Assembly (NCBI GenBank): GCA_045585875.1
Contig: JAZMZH010000055.1
Span: 1-23,132 of the forward strand
Direction of reading: 5' to 3'
DNA: 23,132 nucleotides
Source of the DNA: JAVBQJ01 sp045585875
Lineage (GTDB): Bacteria; Verrucomicrobiota; Lentisphaeria; Victivallales; Victivallaceae
Part shown: positions 7,070-16,100 of the stretch, piece by piece
How the letters are laid out: each line of letters opens with the position of its first letter
Numbering within the stretch: the first letter of the stretch is position 1
The notes under the pieces: model-generated
What the model was told of the DNA's origin: nothing
Database searches by the model: none
The model's input: only the letters and a program-made list of their open reading frames with translations
Position numbers and translations under genes: made by a program

Positions 7070-8626
7070 ATGGGCGAGAGCAGACATGGCATACTGAAAA
7101 GCTCCTCCGGGGTCGCCGTATCCACCCTGATCTGCCGGGTGCTGGGTCTGCTGCGGACCGCTCTGGAAGCGCAGCTGCTGGGCGGCGGCGCTTTGGCGTC
7201 GGCCTGGGGGCTGGCCTTCACCCTGCCCAACCAGTTCCGGAGCATTTTGGGCGAGGGCGCCCTGGCCGCGGCGCTGATGCCGATCATGGCCGGCACGGAG
7301 CAGGAATCCGGCCCGGCGGAGATGCGGCGGCAGTTCGGCATCGTATTCGCTTTTATGGGGGTGCTGCTGGCGCTGATCTCGCTGGTGCTCTCCGGGGCGG
7401 CGCTGCTGATCGCCCGCTTCGTCAGCGGCTACTGGCTGCTGGCGATGCGGATCGTGCCGCTGGTGATGCCTTACGCGATATTCATGTGCCTGGTGGGGAT
7501 CACCGGGACGGTGCTGGGGCTGCGCAAGGTGTTTTTTCTGCCCAGCGTCGGAAACATGCTTTTGAATTTCTTCATGATCGGGGCGCTGTGGTTCATGATC
7601 GGGCGCGTGCTCGACGACATGGACATCCTGGAGATCCTGAGCTGGTCGGTGCTGGCCAGCGGAGCGGCGCAGCTGCTGCTGCAGTTCGTGCTGCTGCGGC
7701 GCAGCGGAGTGCTGCCGGACTTCCGGGGGAAATTCCGGGGAGGCTCCCGGCTGCTCAGAGAATTGTTCGTGCTGGCGCTGCCCGGGATCATCGGAGCATC
7801 GGCCTCCCAGCTGAGCTTCGCGGCGGATCAGATCCTGGCGGGGATCCTCTCCGAACACGCCCTGCCGGCCCTGAAATATTCGGAACGGCTGATCTACCTG
7901 CCCATCGGGCTCTTCGCCGTCTCCCTGGGGAGCGTGCTTTTCGCGGCCCTCTCCCGCACCGCGGCCAAGGGCAACCTCGACGAACTCCGCAGCCATGTGG
8001 CCTGGGGACTGCGGATGGCGGCCTTTGTCTGCATCCCCATGGCGTTTTACGCCTTTGCCCTGCGGGAACCGGTGATGCGGCTTTTCTTCATGCGGGGCAA
8101 ATTCGATGAAACCTCCCTGGCGGCGGCCACCTACGCCATGGGCTTCTACGCCGTCGGCATCCCGCTCTTCTGCTCGGTGAAGATCATTCTGCCCGCCTAT
8201 TACTCCCGCAAGGACACCCGCACGCCTCTGAAGTGTTCCCTGACCGCTCTGGGTTTCAACATTCTGTGCAGCGTTCTGCTCATGTGGCCCCTGAAGCAGG
8301 GGGGCATCGCCCTGGCCACGGTGCTCTCGAGCCTCCTGAACAACATCCTGCTGCTGATCATGCTCCGCCGTGCCGGATTTCCGGTCCCCATGGCCGGAGT
8401 GACCGGCAACATCCTGCGCTGCGCCGGGGCGTCTCTGCTGGCGATCCTGCCGGTCGCGCTCTGCTACCGTACCTGGGACGCCGGTCTGAAGTGGCTGCCG
8501 GGAGACCTGCTGCCGATCATCGTCGGCACGGGAGTTTTCGGCGTGCTCTACGGCGTGCTCTGCCGTCTGCTGGGTGTGCGGGAGCTGGGCGAATTGGCCG
8601 GTATCTTCAGAAGCCGTGCGCGGTGA
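7070..8626 (+). CDS. murJ: Lipid II flippase MurJ (MviN family), 518 aa
   Basis: A polytopic inner-membrane protein of the MOP superfamily that flips lipid II for peptidoglycan synthesis. It has about 13-14 hydrophobic helices across its length. It shows MurJ signatures: STLICRVLGLLRTALEAQLLG near the N-terminus, LPNQFRSILGEGALAAALMP (PN.FR...EGA..AA.MP), and later SERLIYLPIGLFAVSLGSVLF and AFYAVGIPLFCSVKIILPAYY. The ATG directly follows the ychF TAA with no intervening base and no clear ribosome site, so translational coupling to ychF is likely. The 3' end overlaps the convergent gene at 8607 by 20 bp. Leucine, valine and alanine codons end mostly in G (CTG, GTG, GCG), unlike the C-ending codons of the permease at 18851. 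Confidence 0.95.
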   Translation: MGESRHGILKSSSGVAVSTLICRVLGLLRTALEAQLLGGGALASAWGLAFTLPNQFRSILGEGALAAALMPIMAGTEQESGPAEMRRQFGIVFAFMGVLLALISLVLSGAALLIARFVSGYWLLAMRIVPLVMPYAIFMCLVGITGTVLGLRKVFFLPSVGNMLLNFFMIGALWFMIGRVLDDMDILEILSWSVLASGAAQLLLQFVLLRRSGVLPDFRGKFRGGSRLLRELFVLALPGIIGASASQLSFAADQILAGILSEHALPALKYSERLIYLPIGLFAVSLGSVLFAALSRTAAKGNLDELRSHVAWGLRMAAFVCIPMAFYAFALREPVMRLFFMRGKFDETSLAAATYAMGFYAVGIPLFCSVKIILPAYYSRKDTRTPLKCSLTALGFNILCSVLLMWPLKQGGIALATVLSSLLNNILLLIMLRRAGFPVPMAGVTGNILRCAGASLLAILPVALCYRTWDAGLKWLPGDLLPIIVGTGVFGVLYGVLCRLLGVRELGELAGIFRSRAR

Positions 8627-9254
8627 TTCTGGCCCTCCGCGCCGAAAGCAGACTCTTCTCAAAAGCGGGATAGGGATTCCCCAATTCCCGGTCCAGGAGG
8701 GTGACGGCTCTGGCATATTCATCCCTCTCCTGGAGCGTATCGCACGCGGAGAGTACGGTCTTGACGAAATCCGGCTCCGGCCTCCGGGAGGAGTACCCGC
8801 GGCCGGAAAATTCCTCGACGGCCTCGACGGCCTCGATTTCCCGGCCCGGGGTCTTGCGAAGCACCTCATCCAGGAGTATCACCGCGTTGGTCATGCCCGG
8901 ACGCCGCCGCAGTATATCGCGAAGCATCGCCTCGGCGCGGGCGTAGTCGCCGCCGGCAACGGCGCTCTCCACCGGCGAAAGCATCTCGGGAGCTTCGCGG
9001 ATGCGCCCGGTGGGGGCATAAATGCCGTTGCCGAATCCGGCGGAGATCAGCGGCAGGACAAATTTCCAGAAAAGCGCCACAAACCCGAATACCAATATGA
9101 GGTAGCAGCCGAAATCCACAATGGCGCCCACCACGCTCCGGTCGTCGGTGCGGGCGATCTGGCGGCTGATCAGCCACAGCACTCCGGCGAAGAGCGCGAC
9201 TACCATCAGTTTCTTGAAGCGGTCCATAAGAACCGCACCTTTTAATGACGCCAT
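8607..9254 (-). CDS. Membrane protein with TPR-like C-terminal region, unknown function (215 aa)
   Basis: Not assigned to a named family. Two hydrophobic segments lie in the first ~80 residues (LMVVALFAGVLWLI and YLILVFGFVALFWKFVLPLI). The remaining ~120 residues are helical and TPR-like: GGDYARAEAMLRDILRRRPG and later RDEYARAVTLLDREL match the A/G/Y/A spacing of TPR helices. It is probably inserted in the inner membrane with a cytoplasmic or periplasmic helical scaffold domain. I start at ATG 9254 because AGGAG lies 7 bases upstream; ATG 9227 (MDRFKK) is an alternative, and the open frame up to 9320 crosses a terminator. The gene lies downstream of the rpsT operon terminator and overlaps murJ convergently by 20 bp. 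Confidence 0.75.
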   Translation of the reverse strand: MASLKGAVLMDRFKKLMVVALFAGVLWLISRQIARTDDRSVVGAIVDFGCYLILVFGFVALFWKFVLPLISAGFGNGIYAPTGRIREAPEMLSPVESAVAGGDYARAEAMLRDILRRRPGMTNAVILLDEVLRKTPGREIEAVEAVEEFSGRGYSSRRPEPDFVKTVLSACDTLQERDEYARAVTLLDRELGNPYPAFEKSLLSARRARITAHGF

Positions 9255-9285
9255 ATCCGTCTCCTGGTCTGTCCGCTTCAGGGAC

Positions 9286-9311
9286 AAAAAAACCGCCGGG
9301 AGGGCGGTTTT
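9286..9311 (-). terminator. Rho-independent terminator of the rpsT operon
   Basis: On the minus strand AACCGCC (9309-9303), a 5-base loop and GGCGGTT (9297-9291) are followed by an unbroken T-run covering 9292-9286. A-residues before the stem extend the pairing. It lies 10 bases past the stop codon of the 29-aa gene. Confidence 0.88.
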
Positions 9312-9320
9312 ATGTCGCAA

Positions 9321-9410
9321 CTACTTGTTCTTGTGACGAAGCGACTTAAGCTGCTTTTTGCGCTTATGTTTCGCAATCTTGCGACGGCGTTTTTTCTTGA
9401 GGTTTCCCAT
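9321..9410 (-). CDS. 29-aa highly basic AURKAIP1/COX24-like small protein
   Basis: ATG 9410 to TAG 9321 encodes a 29-residue peptide starting MGNLKKKRRRKIAKHKRKKQ and ending KSLRHKNK, about two thirds Lys/Arg/His. This matches the pattern of tiny proteins annotated as AURKAIP1/COX24 domain proteins in Bacteroidetes and PVC bacteria, relatives of the mitochondrial small-subunit protein mS38. A role as a small ribosomal protein is inferred from that and from its position 12 bases downstream of rpsT and just before their shared terminator. AAATAAGGA lies upstream at usable spacing. Its small size makes it easy for gene callers to miss. Confidence 0.85.
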   Translation of the reverse strand: MGNLKKKRRRKIAKHKRKKQLKSLRHKNK

Positions 9411-9422
9411 GGTTAAGCATCC

Positions 9423-9689
9423 TTATTTTTTAAGCGCTGCCATCAGTTTGTCGAACTGCGATTTCTTGTTGGAAACTTTATTGGCGTGGATGACGCCGAC
9501 TTTGGCCGCCTTGTCGAACTGGCTGCAGCAGTCCCGGTAAAGCTCCATCGCCTTTTCCGCATCGCCGGTTTCGACGGCGGCGCGGAACTTCTTCTCCGCG
9601 GTACGGAGCGAGCTCACCCGGGCGCGGTTGCGGGCATTGGCAAGCTTGCTGGTACGCAGACGCTTGATCGCAGATTTCAAATGTGCCAT
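9423..9689 (-). CDS. rpsT: 30S ribosomal protein S20, 88 aa
   Basis: Binds 16S rRNA in the small subunit. The sequence MAHLKSAIKRLRTSKLANAR has the S20 hallmark of an N-terminal basic helix (usual form NIKSAIKR..), followed by RNRARVSSLRTAEKKF, then KAAKVGVIHANKVSNKKSQ, equivalent to the usual A.KGVIHKN.A.RKKS segment. Length is typical. I use ATG 9689 with AGGAAAG upstream; a longer frame from 9707 has no support. It leads a two-gene operon with the 29-aa basic protein gene and has its own promoter at 9737-9766. Confidence 0.96.
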   Translation of the reverse strand: MAHLKSAIKRLRTSKLANARNRARVSSLRTAEKKFRAAVETGDAEKAMELYRDCCSQFDKAAKVGVIHANKVSNKKSQFDKLMAALKK

Positions 9690-9736
9690 TTTCTTTCCTG
9701 TTTGCAAGAAGATTTTTTTCCGAGTAATATATCCAC

Positions 9737-9766
9737 TAAATATGCCACACTATTGCCAAAAGTCAA
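9737..9766 (-). promoter_or_regulatory. Putative rpsT promoter
   Basis: On the minus strand TTGACT (9766-9761) is followed after 18 bases by TATTTA (9742-9737), in AT-rich DNA about 48 bases upstream of the rpsT start. Confidence 0.6.
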
Positions 9767-9806
9767 ATCACATTTGAAGAAAAATATCAAAAAAAGCATC
9801 TCCCGA

Positions 9807-9835
9807 TTGGAAAATTTTCTCTCAGGAGCTATATT
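9807..9835 (+). promoter_or_regulatory. Putative asd promoter
   Basis: TTGGAA (9807-9812), a 17-base spacer and TATATT (9830-9835) lie about 60 bases before the asd start codon. It is divergent from the rpsT promoter, 40 bp away. Confidence 0.65.
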
Positions 9836-9894
9836 AACGGTTCAGGATATTCAGGTAAACTGTGCAATTTTGCCCAAACCATATGGAGAAGATC

Positions 9895-10899
9895 ATGTCC
9901 AAGAGCTTCAATGTTGCCATCGCCGGAGCCACCGGCGCGGTCGGCGTGGAAATGCTGAAAACCCTTGAAAGAAGAAATTTCCCGGTCCGGAATCTCAAAC
10001 TTCTGGCCAGCGCCCGATCCGCCGGCAAGACCGCTTCCTATAAGGGCGAAACCCTGGTCATCGAGGAGATGAAGCCGGAATCCTTCAAAGGCGTCGACAT
10101 CGCCCTCTTTTCCGCCGGCAGCGACATCTCCCGGGAATTCCGCCGGGCCGTCACCGACGCCGGGGCGATCATGATCGACAATTCCAGCGCATTCCGCATG
10201 GAAAAGGACGTGCCGCTGGTGGTCCCCGAAGTCAATCCCGAGGACGTCCGGCAGCATCACGGCGTCATCGCCAATCCCAACTGCTCCACCATCATCATGC
10301 TTGTGGCCGTCGCCCCCCTCGCCCGGGCCAAAAAACTCAAGCGCCTGGTGGCCTCCACCTATCAGGCCACCAGCGGCGCCGGCGCCAAGGGCATCGCCGA
10401 AATGCTGGAGCAGACCCGGCAGGTCCTGAACGGCGAAGCCATCCAGCCCAGATTCTTCGCCCACCGCATCGCTTTCAACCTGATCCCGCACATCGACGTC
10501 TTCACCGACAGCGGCTACACCAAGGAAGAGCTGAAGATGCTCAACGAGAGCCGCAAAATGCTCCACGACGACGAGCTCATGGTCAGCTGCACCTGCGTGC
10601 GCGTGCCGGTGGAGCGGGCTCACTCCGAATCCCTGAATCTGGAGTTCGCCGAGGATTTCACCCCCGACGAGGCCCGGGCCATCCTTGCCAAGGCTCCCGG
10701 CGTCATCGTCGTCGACGATCCCGCCTCCAACCGTTATCCCATGCCCGTCGACGCCGCCAATCACGACGAAGTGCTGGTGGGCCGGATCCGTCAGGACATC
10801 TCCCGCAAGGACCGTCACGGTCTCGACATCTTCGTGGCCGGAGATCAGATCCTGAAGGGCGCGGCCCTCAACGCGGTGCAGATCGCCGAACTCCTCTGA
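9895..10899 (+). CDS. asd: Aspartate-semialdehyde dehydrogenase, 334 aa
   Basis: Catalyses NADPH-dependent reduction of L-aspartyl-4-phosphate to aspartate semialdehyde, the branch point to lysine/diaminopimelate, methionine and threonine. It shows the Rossmann motif GATGAVG (11-17), DNSSAFR (95-101), the catalytic cysteine in NPNCST (C130), the TYQATSGAG segment (155-163) and the catalytic His in RAHSES (H243). Length and motifs fit the usual bacterial Asd rather than the archaeal/fungal type. ATG 9895 is chosen because GGAGAAG precedes it at good spacing; upstream in-frame starts at 9862 and 9883 lack this. The gene is monocistronic, with its own promoter and terminator. Its C-ending codons (GCC, ATC, GTC) dominate. 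Confidence 0.96.
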   Translation: MSKSFNVAIAGATGAVGVEMLKTLERRNFPVRNLKLLASARSAGKTASYKGETLVIEEMKPESFKGVDIALFSAGSDISREFRRAVTDAGAIMIDNSSAFRMEKDVPLVVPEVNPEDVRQHHGVIANPNCSTIIMLVAVAPLARAKKLKRLVASTYQATSGAGAKGIAEMLEQTRQVLNGEAIQPRFFAHRIAFNLIPHIDVFTDSGYTKEELKMLNESRKMLHDDELMVSCTCVRVPVERAHSESLNLEFAEDFTPDEARAILAKAPGVIVVDDPASNRYPMPVDAANHDEVLVGRIRQDISRKDRHGLDIFVAGDQILKGAALNAVQIAELL

Positions 10900-10922
10900 C
10901 GGCGGACGCCGCACCCGATACG

Positions 10923-10957
10923 ATCCCCGCTTCCCTTTCGGGCGGCGGGGATTTTTC
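10923..10957 (+). terminator. Rho-independent terminator of asd
   Basis: ATCCCCGC (10923-10930) pairs with GCGGGGAT (10945-10952) around a 14-base loop, followed by TTTT. It lies 24 bases past the asd stop codon. Confidence 0.85.
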
Positions 10958-10985
10958 GTGCCGGGGAGAAAAAGGACGGGCAGGC

Positions 10986-13154
10986 TTAACGGTCGGAATC
11001 CTCCACAAGGAGGAGGATGTCGTGTCTTTCGCCGCTCCCGGGGAAGTAAACGCCGATCCGGTGCCGTCCGATCTCCATGCGCTTCACCCATTCCGGTTCG
11101 CTCCCGGCGAATTCTCCGTCGCAGTACCAGAGGACCCGGGGCTCCGCGCCTCCCCCCTCCGTCAGCGCCGCCCGGAAGAACACCTCCGCCGTGCCGTCGG
11201 CTCCGGCCATGACCGCCCCCGCGACGGGAGAGAGCACCCGGGGCCGCTCCCGGGATTCGCCGGACCTTCCGCAGCTCCGGCAGACCCGGAGGGTGTTTCC
11301 GGCGATCACTTCGCCGTCAAAAACCTCCCGGCACTCCGGAGAGGGTTTCAATCCGCTGACGCCGCAGAGTTTTCCGACCGTCACGCCGCACGCTCCGGCC
11401 TCCGGCCAGCGGGCGCGGCGGCCGCCGGAAACAATCGTCATGATCCGTCCGGCCAGGGGCGCGGCGGCCTCCGCCCCCACCAGCGCGGCCGCGGGCGCGC
11501 CGTTTTTGTTGCCGAGCCAAACCGCCACGGTGAAATCCGGCGTCCAGGCGGCGCACCAGGCGTCGCGGCGGCCCTGAGAGGTCCCGGTTTTCCAGGCGAC
11601 GTCCAGTCCGGGAGCGCCGGGCATTTCCCGGCGGAGCATCCGGTTCACCATGTAAGCGGTGGCCGGACTCCAGACCCGCTTCCCGGGTTCCGGCGGCAGA
11701 TCGGCCAGACGGGGCGGGCGGCGGACGCCGCCGGAGGCGATCCCGGCGCAGGCCGCGGCCAGCTCCAGCGGGGAAACCTCGACGCCGCCGCCGAGCACCG
11801 CGCTCAACCCGGTCTTTTCCCGGCCGGGCAGAGCGATGCCGAACTTCTCCAGTTCATCCAGCCACTCCTCCACGCCGACCATGGAGAGGATCTCCACCGC
11901 CGGGATGTTCCGGGAGGAGGCGAGCGCTTCTCCGGCGGTGACGTATCCGGTGAAGCCGCGGTCGGCATTTTCCGGACGGTATCCGGAAAAATTCCGGGCT
12001 CCGTCGTAAAAGACCGTTTCCGGCAGCAGCAGTCCCCGGCTGACCGCCGCGCCGTAGACAAAGGGTTTCAGCACCGATCCGGGGATGCGTTTCGCGACAG
12101 CCGCATTGACGTTTCCGGCGGCCGCGCTGTCGAAGTCGGTGCCTCCGAGGCACGCCGTCACGGCCATGGTGCGGTTGTCGATCACCACCGCCGCGCAGTC
12201 GTTCACGCCCTCCAGTCCGGCAAGCCGCTCCGCGGCGGCTCGCAGGACCGCTTCCTGGACGGCGGGTTCGAGACAGGTCCGCACGAGGGTGCGGCCGTCC
12301 CCGGCCCGGCGCAGCGCCATGGAGCAGTAGTGGCGGCTCTGAAGCCTCTTCATGGTCCCGGCGGCATTGAAGTCTCCGAGACGCAGAACCACCGGCGTCC
12401 CGGACAATTCTCTCCGGCGTTCGGCGGAGATCACTCCGTGGAGTTCCAGCAGTTCCAGCACCACATCCCTCCGGACCGCCGCCCTTTCCGGGTGCCGGTC
12501 CGGACGCAGGCCGTTGGGCCGCTGGGGGATGCCGGCCAGCAAAGCCATTTCGGAATCGCTCAATGCATCCGCCCCGCACCCGAAGTAGTATTGAGAAGCG
12601 GTTTCAAGCCCGTATATCCTGCCGCCGAAGGGGAGATTGTCCAGATAAAGGCGCATGATGGCGTCCTTGCTGAAATGCCGCTCCAGGGCCAGGGCGCGGA
12701 GGGTTTCGCTGCATTTCACCCTCCAGGAGCGGCCCCGGTAATCCAGCGATCGGGCCAGCTGCATGGTGATGGTGGAGGCCCCGGAAACGATCCGCCTCGA
12801 AAGCATGTTCTGCCCCAGCGCCCGAAAGGAGGCCAGCGGATCCACTCCGCAGTGCTCGTAAAAACGCCAGTCCTCCACCGCCATGAAATACTTTTCGGCG
12901 CGCTCCGGCACCCTCCCCGGCAGTTCCATGCGCCATTCGCCGTCTCCGCCCGGCAGCATCCCGGCGGTGCCGCCTTCGGCGTCAAGAAATCTCACCGCCG
13001 GTTTCCGGGCGGCCAGCAGACGTCCGACTTCGATTCCGGCCGCGGCCGTCCCGCCCGGGAGCCAGATGTCGATCAGCAGGGTCCCGGATGTGACCGCGGC
13101 GGCGAGCATCACGCCCAGCGCCGCGGCCGTCCGCGCCGGAATTCCGGATTTCAC
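10986..13154 (-). CDS. pbpC: Penicillin-binding protein 1C (GT51 transglycosylase + transpeptidase), 722 aa
   Basis: A class A PBP anchored by an N-terminal membrane helix (~10-30). The GT51 domain has EDWRFYEHCGVD (94-105, catalytic E94), GASTITMQLAR (125-135) and ALERHFSKDAIMRLYLD (156-172). The transpeptidase domain has the SxxK motif in PGSVLKPF (nucleophile S360, K363), SRN (414-416) and KTGTS (522-526). A C-terminal ~100-residue region matches the PBP1C-type extension. All active-site motifs are intact. Translation starts at GTG 13154, 6 bases after the macroglobulin stop; GGAG in the upstream coding sequence lies about 9 bases before it, so the two genes are one operon. The A2M-PBP1C pairing is well known in E. 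coli (yfhM-pbpC) and suggests periplasmic defence linked to wall repair. Confidence 0.94.
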   Translation of the reverse strand: MKSGIPARTAAALGVMLAAAVTSGTLLIDIWLPGGTAAAGIEVGRLLAARKPAVRFLDAEGGTAGMLPGGDGEWRMELPGRVPERAEKYFMAVEDWRFYEHCGVDPLASFRALGQNMLSRRIVSGASTITMQLARSLDYRGRSWRVKCSETLRALALERHFSKDAIMRLYLDNLPFGGRIYGLETASQYYFGCGADALSDSEMALLAGIPQRPNGLRPDRHPERAAVRRDVVLELLELHGVISAERRRELSGTPVVLRLGDFNAAGTMKRLQSRHYCSMALRRAGDGRTLVRTCLEPAVQEAVLRAAAERLAGLEGVNDCAAVVIDNRTMAVTACLGGTDFDSAAAGNVNAAVAKRIPGSVLKPFVYGAAVSRGLLLPETVFYDGARNFSGYRPENADRGFTGYVTAGEALASSRNIPAVEILSMVGVEEWLDELEKFGIALPGREKTGLSAVLGGGVEVSPLELAAACAGIASGGVRRPPRLADLPPEPGKRVWSPATAYMVNRMLRREMPGAPGLDVAWKTGTSQGRRDAWCAAWTPDFTVAVWLGNKNGAPAAALVGAEAAAPLAGRIMTIVSGGRRARWPEAGACGVTVGKLCGVSGLKPSPECREVFDGEVIAGNTLRVCRSCGRSGESRERPRVLSPVAGAVMAGADGTAEVFFRAALTEGGGAEPRVLWYCDGEFAGSEPEWVKRMEIGRHRIGVYFPGSGERHDILLLVEDSDR

Positions 13155-13160
13155 GGCGGT

Positions 13161-16100
13161 CTACTCCACCACCAGCTTCTCCGCCGGAGAGGGGCATACC
13201 GCCCGGATCGCCGGATGGTACATATCCTCGGCCGTCGCCGGAGGTATGACGAAGACGCCGCCCGCCGTGGCCCGGAGAGGAATGTGTATCGTCCTGCCCT
13301 CGGGAAGCGCCCGGTCGAAGATCAGCACCCGGTCCGCGAGCAGTTCGCTGCGGCGGGGTGCTCCCGATGCCGGGAGATGGATGCTGCCCCTTGAGGCCAG
13401 GCGGACGTCTTCGGCCTCGACTCCGCCGGGCAGCAGGGCGGCAATGACCAGATCCTCGACCGCGCCGGAGGAATTGGAGGCGATGTTCAGCTCCATGGTG
13501 AAAAGTTCGCCGGTCCCGACCCGGGTGATTTCCCGTCCGTCGCCGTCGAGAAACCGCCGGGTCAGCGTGAGACCGGAGGAGACTTCGCGATTGGCGAGGG
13601 GCATACCCTCGAGAAGCACGGAAACCGCCAGTTCGCCGGGGCCGTCGTTGCGGATCACCGCCGAATCCTCTCCGTCAAGCCGGACGAAACCGCTCTCGCC
13701 GGGCGCTCCGGAAATGTCGGAACCGCCGCCGGAAATGCGAAACGCCGCACCTTCCGCGCCCGCGACATCCAGCCATCCGGACAGGGCAAAGGCGCTCCAG
13801 CCGATCTCCTGGGTGTTGGAGGCGTCGGCCGCCGCCTCTTCCAGTTCCGCCGCCAGGGTGCGGGTCAGCGGATCTCCGGGCATGTACCGGACGGCCAGGG
13901 AGAGCAGGATGCTCATCCGGCGGATGGACGAATCCCAGCAGCCGTCGTATTCGTTTCCGGCCCACGGCCTGGCCGAAATCCCCTCCCGGAGACAGCCGAG
14001 ACCGGTTTCGCCGCGACCGGCGGCGCAAAGCGCGGCCCCGGCGACGGCGAGTTCAAAGGCGCTGCCGTCGTCCCGGGCTTCAAAGGCGAAGGCCTCCAGC
14101 GCCGGAACGCATTTTATTCCGGCCTCCGCCAGCACCAGACCGGCAAGGGCGCGGCGGCCCATCGACCCGGGGCCGCGGCTGTTCAGCACCCGGCTCTGCA
14201 GATAACCGCAGAGATTCTCCAGCATATTCTCCGGCAGGGCGAAACCCCGCGCCGAAGCGGAGATCAGAAAGAATCCCACATAGGCGCTCAGGTCCGGGTC
14301 CTCCTGAGCATCGTTGTTCCAGGTCCGGAATCCTCCCGACCCGGTCTGATTGCTCCTCAGCCGGAGCAGAGTTTCGGCAACCGCTTCGGATGCCCCCGCC
14401 GAAGCCGCTTCCGGCAGAATCCCCTTTCGGATCAGGGGTTCCGCCGCCAGCAGGGGCAGAGCCATGGAGGTCATCTGTTCGGAACAGCCGTAGGGATAGG
14501 CGTTCAGCCAGCCGAGATTCCGGCCCGTGATCGCGGCGGCGCGGCCGCCGACGGACAGCTTCGCATGAGTGACGACGCTCAAGTCATTGTGACCGGGGCG
14601 GTAGCGGAGTTCGCCGCCGGCAGGCACGGTCAGCAGGGTCGTCCGGCTTTCCGGCAGGACCGGACGGCGGATCAGCACGGCGCGGCGGACATCGGAAACG
14701 GCTCCGTTGCTGCTGACGGAAGCCACTATGGCGGCGGGCGCGCTCCCCTCCCCGGCGGTGAAGGTCAGCTCCACCAGCTGCGATTCTCCCGGACGCAGGG
14801 TGCAGACGCCGGAACTCTCGCCGCTCTTCAGCGTGAGATGAGCGGAGAAATCCACACGCCAGGAGATGTTTTCATCCGGCGAACGGTGATTGAAGAGTTC
14901 CAGACCGATCCGGAATTCGTCCCCGGAAGCCACCGCACGCGGGGCCGACATGGCCGCTCCCGCTTCCCGGCGCACCAGAAGTTTCCGGGAAGTCTCCCCG
15001 ACGCCGCCGGAGGAGGCCGCCGCGATGAATACAGTGTATTCACAGCTCTCCGCGTAAGGCATCTCCAGCGTGACGACGCAGCGTCCCTCCTCATCGGTAT
15101 TCACCGGCAGGGCGACGACGTCGCCCGCGGGCTCGATCTCCACACCGGGCGGCAGAAATTTCGCCATTGCGGCACCGAAATCGCCGCCGGGCAGGCCGAG
15201 ATCCCCCAGCCGCAGAGCCGGATAGAGTTCGCCGTAGCAGTCAAAGAAGCTCGCGGCGTTGGCGCGGCGTCCGAAGAAGTGGTCGAAAAATCCGCCGCCG
15301 CGGCGGAAGGAAAGCGACAATATGCCGGAGTGAACCGCCCAGGCCCGGACTTCCGCCCGCACCGGAGCTCCGCCGGAGGTGACTTCCACCGGGATCTCCA
15401 GACGCTCGCCCGGGGTCGCCTCCTCCGGCAGCACCGCTGAAATTTCGAGTTTGTGCCCGTCCTGATTCACCGGCAGGACCGCCATGCCGAAACTGCGGCC
15501 GATCTCCCGCTCGCCCTCCGGATCCGCGGAGAGGGCGGTAAAGGCCAGACGCGCGCATCCGGTGGCGTAATCTTCGGGAATCCTGTAGCGAAAGACGTTT
15601 TCTCCGACCGCACCGGCCGTTTCAAAGACTTCCAGACCGTTGTCACCGGCCGCAATCACCGTCACCGGCCCCGGATTGTCCAAAGTGAAGCTTATCAGCG
15701 CCTCGTCGCCGGGGCGGTATTCCGGCCGGTCGCTGACGAAGTGCATCACCATGCGGTTCCGGGAGCGCACCCCGGCCTCCTCGTTGACCATGTCCACCTC
15801 CAGACGGCAGCGGCCGCCGGTGACCGGATCGCTCACGGTGAGCCGGTAACAGCCGTCGGATTTCAGAGGCCCGGGGATGGTGAATTCGCCGCCGGTCGCG
15901 CCCTGGGGGATCGGAACGACGCCGGAGGTTTCGGCGACGCAGCGCCGGTTCCAGCTCCGCTCCCAGCGCCCCTCGGAATTCTTTACTACCAGATAATTCC
16001 ACTCCATGGTTTCCAGGGTCCACTCCAGGGTATCGCACTCCATCGGACGGAGTTCTCCGTCCGGATCCGCCGCCAGCCACTCCACATTCAGAGCGCCGTC

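Noticed and set aside
5897..8869. 990-codon minus-strand frame opposite ychF and murJ
   Set aside because: Low-complexity Arg/Gln/His/Pro composition and antisense to two unmistakable genes.
9862..9894. Longer N-terminus for asd
   Set aside because: The extra 11 residues precede the conserved start and the only good ribosome site is just before ATG 9895.
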